Positions 1-6,162 of a stretch of 8,027 nt of DNA are shown one piece after another (position 1 is the first letter of the stretch; each line of letters opens with the position of its first letter). The stretch is taken from assembly GCA_030608765.1 (NCBI GenBank), contig JAUWDN010000030.1, positions 1 to 8,027 of the forward strand, read 5' to 3'. This stretch comes from Promethearchaeota archaeon (GTDB lineage Archaea; Asgardarchaeota; Lokiarchaeia; Sigynarchaeales; SOKP01). A program made the position numbers and the translations under genes. The notes beneath the pieces were generated by a model, which made no database searches, was not told the origin of the DNA, and saw only the letters and a list, made by a program, of their open reading frames with translations.

Positions 1-3000
1 AATAGTAAAGGGGTCCCCTGCATCTACTTCTCTAAGGTATGTCAAATTCAGTCTCACTTGGTATTTTTCAATGACTGTTAAATTGAAAATGAAAGTGGCA
101 TCTTCATAATTTGTTCTCGAAGTGGTAATGTTAAGTGAATATCTACCTATTGTTAAGGCAGGATTTGAAGTAAAAATTGTTCCGGTATGTAGTAGCGTTA
201 TGAAATTTAGATTTTCAACAAGAATTCCATTCGATCCAGTACCAAGGTTCGTATATCTTACTGTGTATGAATCAGCATCACCAATGATTAAATTATCAAA
301 ATATTCTGAATCGGTAATGTTAAATTCAATATCTAAATCGCTTCCTTCAAATATAGTAAAATTATACAATCCAACTGGAGAGAGTGCTCCAGGAGCAGGA
401 TCTGAAAGTGAGATTAAATTAATATCAGTGTAATTTCCTCTATAATAGAAAGTTATGTTAAATAGAGTATATTCATAATTGGGAAATTTTGATGCGTTGA
501 TCTCTAATGTGTACTGTCCTGAATTTCGAGTTCCCATGGTAATATCCAAAAAATATGTACCATTATTTGAAGGATTAGTTAACCAGAATTCTCCCGTACT
601 GAATTGAATACCGGTCCAATAATTCTTAACTATAATATTTGAAGTGGTTAAATCGCGAACAGCATCATTATTAGTAGTATCATTAAAATAGAATCTTAAA
701 GATTGATTTAAACCAGAATTTCTAGCAATTTCAGAAATATAAGATACATTGACTACTTCAGTTCTTATTATTAAAACATCTACAGTTAGTTGGATAACTT
801 GAGTTTCATTACCAACAGCAAATATGTTAAATTCAAAAACATAAGGAACTCCAGTGACTAATACATTAGTCGTATCTAAATGCATAGTATAGGTACCATT
901 TCCATAATCTTGTAAATGTGAAGTGAATCCGACTGGGCTACTTAATTGGGTCCAACTTGCTTCTCGAATTAAAGTACTAGGGGTATAAAATTCTTCGTAA
1001 TCAAATGTATAGGTCGCATTCAATCCCTTTATTACAGTTCCTAAATCAGTACTCCCAGATGAAGAAATCTGAGTTCTAATTTGTCTATGGAAGGTGTAAA
1101 TTGTTGTTGTGTTTTCATAGAATTGTTTGGAAGCTTCAATAATGACATCAACAAACCCATATTCAGTGAAGTTGCCATCACTAACATCAACAGTGATATT
1201 ATACTGACCTGATCCTAATGGGGTTATTTTACTGGGATTGTCCCAAAATGTAAAACCACCATCAAGACTATATTCAATATTTGCTCCATCGATACCAGAA
1301 CTTAGTATTGTATCAATGTATTCCACTGTAATATCAAAACTTTGACCTTCAATATAAACAGCACCAGAATTAGGTGCAAGAACTGTTAATGATTCGTTTC
1401 CAACAATTAAAGTGTTTAAAGTATCAGTTTGATTATAATAGTTTGTTAAATTAACATTAACTCTGATTGGAAAGTATCCGTAACTGTCAAAATCCGAATC
1501 ACTACAATCTATGGTTATTTCATAATTTCCATCGCCATAATCAAACATTGAAAGCGGAGTATGCGTTGTTCCTCCTATATCTATCACTATCGTTGCGCCA
1601 CTTACTCCTATGCTCTTAACACTATCTTCATAGTATAGTGAAATGTTAAATGTTTCAGCGGCAGTATAATATGCTTTATCAGGAACTCTTGCAGCGGCTA
1701 TAGGTGTAGTCTCTCCAAGTAATTTTATAGTGATTGATTCGGATTGATTATAATGATAATCCATATTTATGTTTACATCTATGGTCTTGAAACCATAACC
1801 ACTAAAATTAGCATCAGAAGCAGAAATTGTAATATTATAATAACCATTCGCAAAATCTGTAATTGCAGCATCTGATCTAAATGGAGCACCTCCAAGGCTA
1901 TATTCGATTGTAGCTCCTGTAATACCTGTATCTTGAACTGTGTCATTATAATATAACTCTAGATCAAATGTATCTCCTGAATCAAAAACATCATTCATAG
2001 CTGGATACACTATATACGCATCTGTTTCAGCTAATATCGTTATTATCTCAGAGCTTGTTTGATTATTGTAATAGGTCTTTTCTACATTTACTACTATCGT
2101 ATTTGGACCATAATTAAAATCTGCGTCGTTAGCATCAATTGTTATATTATAATAACCTCCACCTATATAGAAACCATCAGCAGGTCTAGAACTGCCTGTT
2201 CCGATTCGGTATGTTATACTATCAGCCTCAATACCTGTACTTAATCCAGTATCTTCATAGAAAGCCGTTAGATTGAATGTCTCACCTGAATCAAATGTAT
2301 ATTTTAATGGGAAGGGATTTAGAGTTAAACTCGTATCAGCTATTACTGTAATAGTATCCTCTAAAAATCCTGCTGCAGTATCATTATTCCAAGACATCTG
2401 AATCTTAAAAACTCCATATTCAGTAACATTAACCGATACATCCCAATCTGATACTGTAAAATTAGTATCTGATCCCAAAGGAAATAAATCTAAAATTCTT
2501 GTATGGTTTAGATATCCTTGACTTGGAGTAAATACGCTTAAGTTTAATATCCCATCATAAATAGTCTCAATAAAAGTAGTATTAAATCTGACAATATTTG
2601 AATGATTAACCATGTCCCGAGCTATTCCGCCTACAAATGTATCAATTGAAGAGAATAAATTGGAAGAAGTTGCGTTCAAGTACCAATATGTGCCATTACC
2701 CGCATTTAAAACTTGTATCTCCCGATAATCATTGCTAATTAATCTTTTAAAGATTGTTTTTTCTGTTGACCCATTAAATACTTTAATCGAAGCTTCGTGC
2801 CAAATGCGTGGAATTGTGAAATTTATTACATTAAAATCTGTAAATCGAGAATCAAAATAATTCAATCCATTTGTTGTAGTGACATTCCATTGAACATCTT
2901 GACCACTACCTGCTATGTCATAGGAAGAAATTGCTTGAACATCCATTTTGGTGTAATTAATCTGAACTGATGTAATATTGCAAGAAACATCCCACCAATC

Positions 3001-3984
3001 AGCAGTTAAATCAAACGATATTTTATTTGTGTCACTTGAAAATGTTTCTGAAGGATTCCAATAACCTGTTCCATTTGTGATATCATTGATTCCAGTACTA
3101 TTAATTTTAAAACCGATATCTGAAGGATATGGATTATTACTTAATGGAGTTAGATATACTTTGGATTGGTAGTCCTTAGTTTCAAAATCCCATCCAGTAG
3201 AAAAACCATAGGCGTCAGAATTATCACCATTTGATATGTCATCTACAAATCGCCACTCTAGCGTAGTTGCAGGGACTGTATTATGTAAACCAATAAACCA
3301 AGTATTATTTGCTGTTTGTGAATTATCCAATAAAGTTTTAGTTAATTCGACATTGTACCAGTTAGTAATTGGTGGAGAAAAGGATCCTATATTGATCCCT
3401 GTACCCGTTGGTTCACTTCTACTATTTCCTGAATCCCAAGTAGATATATACAAATATACAGTACCAGTAGGGCTACCTAAAGGTACACGAACATAAAAGG
3501 AAGCATTAATGAGGTAAGCATCACTACTGACAGTGAAAGATGTTACATGTATAGAAGAGACATCATCATTTCCATCAACAACATCATCTTCAATAGTTAA
3601 GGTTTTATTAGGAGCAAATATACCATCTATAGTCATGTTAACGAAAGATGTATTATACCCATTGAAGTTAGGGAATGGTTCTGTAAAACTATTAGATGTG
3701 TCTAGATTAGTAAATTCAATCGTTGAAGTATTTAATAGAGATTGATGTAGTGTAATATTTAGATTCCCACCAGCACCATTAAAATTTTGATAATCTGATG
3801 TCTCTGGCGTTTGGTTCTGAAAATCTAACGGATTTTCGTTACTAATTTTATCATTATCATTAATTGAATTGTCGATTATAAGCAAATTTAATATGGATGA
3901 GCTACAATTTGCTAAGATCATCCCAAAAACCAAGAAAAGAAGGCTATATATATTTTTTTTTTTATTAGATTTAAACAAATTCAT
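1..3984 (-). CDS. Very large secreted/surface repeat protein, N-terminal 1328 codons (3' end beyond window)
   Basis: The frame is open from the ATG at 3984 to the first base of the window with no stop, so the protein exceeds 1328 residues. Residues 1-27 form a signal peptide. Residues about 130-275 look like an all-beta, carbohydrate-binding-like domain (strand-rich, with segments such as FYVRVPLGSPTGTVYLYIS). Residues about 280-548 are further beta-rich sequence. Residues 549-964 are four tandem repeats of 103-105 residues, and about 965-1315 hold more divergent domains with the same GxYxLxI-type strand. I count roughly 50 NxS/T sequons and very few cysteines, as expected of a glycosylated extracellular protein exposed at the archaeal surface. 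The start is supported by GGTGA just upstream. Function is not recognisable: adhesin, S-layer-associated or sugar-binding roles are all possible. The C-terminal anchor, if any, lies outside the window. That this is one long gene is clear from the unbroken frame; its role is inference. Confidence 0.9.
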   Translation of the reverse strand, partial: MNLFKSNKKKNIYSLLFLVFGMILANCSSSILNLLIIDNSINDNDKISNENPLDFQNQTPETSDYQNFNGAGGNLNITLHQSLLNTSTIEFTNLDTSNSFTEPFPNFNGYNTSFVNMTIDGIFAPNKTLTIEDDVVDGNDDVSSIHVTSFTVSSDAYLINASFYVRVPLGSPTGTVYLYISTWDSGNSRSEPTGTGINIGSFSPPITNWYNVELTKTLLDNSQTANNTWFIGLHNTVPATTLEWRFVDDISNGDNSDAYGFSTGWDFETKDYQSKVYLTPLSNNPYPSDIGFKINSTGINDITNGTGYWNPSETFSSDTNKISFDLTADWWDVSCNITSVQINYTKMDVQAISSYDIAGSGQDVQWNVTTTNGLNYFDSRFTDFNVINFTIPRIWHEASIKVFNGSTEKTIFKRLISNDYREIQVLNAGNGTYWYLNATSSNLFSSIDTFVGGIARDMVNHSNIVRFNTTFIETIYDGILNLSVFTPSQGYLNHTRILDLFPLGSDTNFTVSDWDVSVNVTEYGVFKIQMSWNNDTAAGFLEDTITVIADTSLTLNPFPLKYTFDSGETFNLTAFYEDTGLSTGIEADSITYRIGTGSSRPADGFYIGGGYYNITIDANDADFNYGPNTIVVNVEKTYYNNQTSSEIITILAETDAYIVYPAMNDVFDSGDTFDLELYYNDTVQDTGITGATIEYSLGGAPFRSDAAITDFANGYYNITISASDANFSGYGFKTIDVNINMDYHYNQSESITIKLLGETTPIAAARVPDKAYYTAAETFNISLYYEDSVKSIGVSGATIVIDIGGTTHTPLSMFDYGDGNYEITIDCSDSDFDSYGYFPIRVNVNLTNYYNQTDTLNTLIVGNESLTVLAPNSGAVYIEGQSFDITVEYIDTILSSGIDGANIEYSLDGGFTFWDNPSKITPLGSGQYNITVDVSDGNFTEYGFVDVIIEASKQFYENTTTIYTFHRQIRTQISSSGSTDLGTVIKGLNATYTFDYEEFYTPSTLIREASWTQLSSPVGFTSHLQDYGNGTYTMHLDTTNVLVTGVPYVFEFNIFAVGNETQVIQLTVDVLIIRTEVVNVSYISEIARNSGLNQSLRFYFNDTTNNDAVRDLTTSNIIVKNYWTGIQFSTGEFWLTNPSNNGTYFLDITMGTRNSGQYTLEINASKFPNYEYTLFNITFYYRGNYTDINLISLSDPAPGALSPVGLYNFTIFEGSDLDIEFNITDSEYFDNLIIGDADSYTVRYTNLGTGSNGILVENLNFITLLHTGTIFTSNPALTIGRYSLNITTSRTNYEDATFIFNLTVIEKYQVRLNLTYLREVDAGDPFTI
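1093..2340 (-). repeat. Four tandem 103-105-residue protein repeats in the surface protein
   Basis: Unit 1 runs 2340-2032 (residues 549-651), unit 2 2031-1717 (652-756), unit 3 1716-1402 (757-861) and unit 4 1401-1093 (862-964). All share, in order, FDSGETFNL-like, YYxDTxxSxGIxGAxIEY, GxYNITIDxSDxxF, a YGFxxIxVN strand, and a closing YYNQT or similar. The period is 309-315 bases. Conservation is at protein level: the DNA of the units has diverged, apart from short matches such as the YYNIT codons near 2140 and 1830. The pattern suits an immunoglobulin-like or related beta-sandwich module strung as beads on a stalk. The domain family is inferred; the repeat itself is seen directly. Confidence 0.9.
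3904..3984 (-). other. Signal peptide of the large surface protein
   Basis: Codons 1-27 give a basic n-region (KSNKKKN, residues 5-11), a hydrophobic core (IYSLLFLVFGMILA, residues 12-25) and then NC at 26-27. This is a standard Sec-type layout. The LANC sequence resembles a lipobox, but with Asn where bacterial lipoproteins normally have Gly, Ala or Ser before the cysteine, so lipid attachment at C27 is only a possibility. Ordinary signal peptidase cleavage just after this segment is equally likely. Confidence 0.75.
3953..3963 (-). repeat. 11-base poly-A tract (coding strand) in the signal peptide
   Basis: Eleven consecutive A on the coding strand cover codons 8-11 (KKKN) and are followed directly by alternating TATATATA. 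Read out by hand, adding one A gives TAT ATA TAG, a stop at codon 14; removing one A gives a TGA about 22 codons from the start. The gene can therefore be expressed only at this tract length, or at lengths differing by a multiple of three. Confidence 0.85.
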
Positions 3985-3986
3985 GT

Positions 3987-3991
3987 TCACC
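3987..3991 (-). promoter_or_regulatory. Ribosome binding site GGTGA of the surface protein
   Basis: GGTGA lies two bases before the ATG at 3984 and matches the part of the archaeal anti-Shine-Dalgarno sequence that pairs with GGAGGTGAT. The spacer is short, but this register pairs nearer the start codon, so it is acceptable. It supports the chosen start. Confidence 0.5.
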
Positions 3992-4060
3992 AAAAATTAA
4001 TTTATATTTTTGTTATATAGTATTATATGATTGCTTTATTAGATCATTAATCGCGTAATT

Positions 4061-4086
4061 TGAATTTAAAATTACTTTTTTTCCAA
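4061..4086 (-). promoter_or_regulatory. Candidate TATA/BRE promoter of the surface protein
   Basis: On the minus strand, an A-rich element (AAAAAAAGTAA) followed by TTTTAAATTC resembles an archaeal BRE plus TATA box. It would place the transcription start near 4035-4040 and give a leader of about 50 bases containing the GGTGA site. The 193-base gap is so AT-rich that other boxes, for example TATATAAC-like sequence near 4012-4022, are also possible. Confidence 0.25.
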
Positions 4087-4149
4087 ATAAATCTGCTTAA
4101 ATTTAGGAATTTTTTTAGAATGCAAAAATGAAGGAAATAAAGTTTTTCT

Positions 4150-4167
4150 AAAAAATTAATTCAAAAA
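4150..4167 (-). terminator. Oligo-T terminator after the acyl-CoA synthetase beta gene
   Basis: Just past the TAA at 4178 the minus strand carries runs of five T (4167-4163) and six T (4155-4150). Archaeal RNA polymerase terminates at such runs without needing a hairpin. With the separate candidate promoter further downstream, this suggests the surface protein is not co-transcribed with this gene. Confidence 0.4.
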
Positions 4168-4177
4168 GGATTGAAAA

Positions 4178-4876
4178 TTAATCTTGTTTTTCAGGTTTTT
4201 TTAGAATTATTCTCGCATCTACACAAATCAGTCCTTTTTCGTAGATGAAAACGGGATTTAAATCCATTTCATTGATTTCTTCGTATTTTGTTACGAGATC
4301 CGATATCGTTAATAGCGTATTTACTATCGCATCTATATCAGCTTTCGGTTTTCCTCTATACCCATCGAGTATCGGAAATCCTTTTATCTCGTGTATTTGC
4401 TCCCTTGCATCATATTCTGTTATTGGAGCAATCCTAAAACTGACATCTTCTAAGAGCTCAACTAAAATGCCTCCAATCCCAAACATTAAAGCAGGACCAA
4501 ACTGAGCATCAGTAGTCATTCCTATAATTAATTCCGTTATAGGCTCATCAGCCATTTTCTGTACGCTGATTGATTTTTCACTTTGGGAGGGAATATTCAT
4601 TAATTCATCATATGCTTGAGCAGTTTCATCTTCATTTTTAATATTTAGTTTTACTGCTCCAGTATCAGATTTGTGCACTATATCTTCAGCCATTAGTTTT
4701 AATACTACTGGAAAACCCATTTTTTTAGCAACTGTAAGGGTTTCCTCTTTAGTTGTCGCTAATTCTTGTTCTGGAATGGGGATTCCAATTTCCTTTAGTA
4801 AATTCTTTGACTCAAATTCAGTAAGCACAGTCTGGTTTGATTCAATCTTATTTTTCAGCAATTCAGAAATATTCAT
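4178..4876 (-). CDS. acdB: Acetate/acyl-CoA ligase (ADP-forming), beta subunit
   Basis: At 232 residues this matches the stand-alone beta subunit of the archaeal ADP-forming acetyl-CoA synthetase, an ATP-grasp protein. With the alpha subunit it converts acyl-CoA, ADP and phosphate to the free acid, CoA and ATP, which yields ATP by substrate-level phosphorylation during peptide or sugar fermentation; it is cytosolic. Visible motifs are FPVVLK (residues 55-60), DIVHKSDTGAVKLN (65-78), FGPALMFGIGGILVELLEDV (126-145) and EMDLNP (203-208). H68 lies where the family has its phosphorylated beta-subunit histidine. The usual GG after SDT is GA here. The alpha subunit is not in the window, so the enzyme is split rather than fused and its partner is elsewhere. 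The ATG is the first in the frame after an upstream TAA; no strong Shine-Dalgarno site is seen. The acyl substrate (acetyl, branched-chain or aryl) cannot be told from sequence. Confidence 0.93.
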   Translation of the reverse strand: MNISELLKNKIESNQTVLTEFESKNLLKEIGIPIPEQELATTKEETLTVAKKMGFPVVLKLMAEDIVHKSDTGAVKLNIKNEDETAQAYDELMNIPSQSEKSISVQKMADEPITELIIGMTTDAQFGPALMFGIGGILVELLEDVSFRIAPITEYDAREQIHEIKGFPILDGYRGKPKADIDAIVNTLLTISDLVTKYEEINEMDLNPVFIYEKGLICVDARIILKKPEKQD

Positions 4877-4921
4877 TAAAATTAACTCAATAATTATCTT
4901 TTTAAAAATTAAGGTTTAAGA

Positions 4922-4937
4922 ATTATAATATATAGTT
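4922..4937 (-). promoter_or_regulatory. Candidate TATA box for the beta-subunit gene
   Basis: The minus strand reads ACTATATATTATAATT here, about 50 bases before the ATG at 4876. A start of transcription some 25 bases downstream would leave a leader of about 25-30 bases. The 176-base divergent region is very AT-rich, so this is a best guess. Confidence 0.35.
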
Positions 4938-4944
4938 AAGTTAT

Positions 4945-4980
4945 AAAAAAAATTTAAATATAACGAGTAGTATTTTTAAA
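4945..4980 (+). promoter_or_regulatory. Candidate TATA boxes for the GTPase gene
   Basis: Two boxes stand upstream of the ATG at 5053: an A-run followed by TTTAAATA (4953-4960) and TATTTTTAAA (4971-4980). Either would start transcription about 50-70 bases before the gene, leaving a leader that includes a CCCCC stretch near 5007-5011. The region also drives the divergent beta-subunit gene. Confidence 0.3.
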
Positions 4981-5052
4981 GAAAAGAAACCCTAATTTCT
5001 AAAAAACCCCCACTCATAGAAATCAATCAATAGTCTATATTTTATCGGGATA

Positions 5053-6138
5053 ATGCAATCAAAAGCAGCAACAAAAGAGGAAAATATTCGGATTCTATTA
5101 AAAAACTTCGTAGAATCGCGAGATGATGTTATTATAGCTTTTCTTTATTCAAATGAAGGGTTATTATTTTCTAAATATAGTAAGTTTGAAAGAACAGCTC
5201 AAGAAGATAAAGAATCAGAAGATATCTATGGAGCGTTTACCGCAATAGTTGAAAATCTTCTTGATAAAATTAGCTTAGAATATAAGACAGGTCGTTATGG
5301 TAGTGGTTCATTCGAAACTGAGGATAATCGAATAATATACTTAGAAGCGGGATCTGAAGCAATTTTATTATTAGTTTGCGATTACGAAACAAATTTGAAC
5401 TCTCTTTTTCCAATAGCATATCTAGTTGTCGAGAAAATCGCTCAGTTACTTGAAAATAGTTTTGATTTTAAATTTAATTCTCTTGAAATACCCGATTTAA
5501 ACATATATGATACTTTTTCTCTAGGTTTAGACAAGTTTTCAATTAAAGAAAACTCTATAATAAATGGGGTAACTCCTACTCACAGATTTAAGAAAAGTAA
5601 ACAAATAGAAAAACTTTTTAAATTAATTGTGCTAGGTTCAGCTGCAGTAGGGAAAACTACATTAGTGAATCAATTTTTGAAAAAAGAAGATATTATTGAT
5701 TATCGCCCTACTCTAGGCATCTCAATTTCCTCACAACGTTATCATGTTCAAGGATTTAAAGAAGATGTCATAAAGTTTTTAATTTTTGATCTAGCAGGAC
5801 AAAGCTTTTTTAAACGCGTTAGACGTGATTATTACAAAGGAGCAAACTGCGCGTTTATCGTTTATGATGTTACCAGAAGAGAGACTTTTGACGAAGCAAT
5901 AGATTTTTGGCTCAAGGACGCACAAATGGAATTAGGCAATATACCCTTCGTTCTTATTGGGAACAAAAGTGATTTAGAAGAAGATAGAATCGTAACTAAA
6001 GAAGAAGGATTGAAAAAAGCAAGAGAATTGAAAAGTTTTTTTACTGAAACCTCGGCATTGCGTAATGTTAATGTTCAGGATACTTTTAAGATAATAGGAA
6101 TTGGCTTATTCTTTCAACATATTGAAGAGAATAAATAA
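5053..6138 (+). CDS. Roadblock-like domain fused to a Ras/Rab-type small GTPase
   Basis: This 361-residue protein has two parts. Residues about 10-136 fit a Roadblock/LC7 (MglB-like) fold: a helix, the hairpin VIIAFLYSNEGLLFSK (26-41), a helix (56-75), strands around RIIYLEAGSEAILLLVCD (93-110) and a closing helix (118-135). After a linker, residues about 187-355 form a Ras-superfamily G domain: G1 GSAAVGKTT (195-203), G2 T220 in RPTLGI, G3 DLAGQ (246-250) with the catalytic glutamine kept, G4 NKSD (304-307) and G5 ETSAL (332-336). It should bind and hydrolyse GTP as a switch. Roadblock proteins dimerise and can regulate GTPases (MglB acts on MglA), so the fusion may supply cis regulation or dimerisation. 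There is no C-terminal prenylation cysteine, signal peptide or membrane segment, so it is probably cytosolic or recruited by a partner. The N-terminal domain could instead be longin-like; its identity is inferred, the G domain is certain. GGGAT before the ATG is only a weak ribosome site. Confidence 0.92.
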   Translation: MQSKAATKEENIRILLKNFVESRDDVIIAFLYSNEGLLFSKYSKFERTAQEDKESEDIYGAFTAIVENLLDKISLEYKTGRYGSGSFETEDNRIIYLEAGSEAILLLVCDYETNLNSLFPIAYLVVEKIAQLLENSFDFKFNSLEIPDLNIYDTFSLGLDKFSIKENSIINGVTPTHRFKKSKQIEKLFKLIVLGSAAVGKTTLVNQFLKKEDIIDYRPTLGISISSQRYHVQGFKEDVIKFLIFDLAGQSFFKRVRRDYYKGANCAFIVYDVTRRETFDEAIDFWLKDAQMELGNIPFVLIGNKSDLEEDRIVTKEEGLKKARELKSFFTETSALRNVNVQDTFKIIGIGLFFQHIEENK

Positions 6139-6162
6139 TAAGATCAAAAAAAAAGATTTTTT
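6139..6162. terminator. Shared bidirectional terminator between convergent genes
   Basis: After the tandem stops TAA TAA of the GTPase, the plus strand has nine A (6146-6154) and then six T (6157-6162). On the minus strand the nine A become nine T directly after the stop of the hydrolase gene. The A and T runs could also pair as a weak hairpin. The six T that would end the GTPase transcript run into the last codon of the opposing gene. Confidence 0.5.

Noticed and set aside
122..433. Plus-strand open frame of 103 codons
   Set aside because: It lies antisense to the long surface-protein frame, has no ribosome site or family motif, and its product reads as a shadow of the opposite strand.
1093..2340. 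CRISPR array or DNA-level tandem repeat
   Set aside because: The period of about 312 bases is conserved as protein, not DNA, and lies within one reading frame; there are no short identical repeats with unique spacers.
2059..3745. Plus-strand open frames at 2059-2244, 3236-3496 and 3533-3745
   Set aside because: All are antisense to the continuous surface-protein gene; their products are Ser/Thr/Val-rich shadow sequence without domains.
4030..4075. Palindrome around CGCG near 4051-4054 as an operator
   Set aside because: The flanking TTAAT and TAATT do not complement each other as an inverted repeat, so no operator can be supported.
4245..4919. Plus-strand open frames at 4245-4505 and 4671-4919
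   Set aside because: They are antisense to the well-supported ATP-grasp beta subunit and show no motif of their own.
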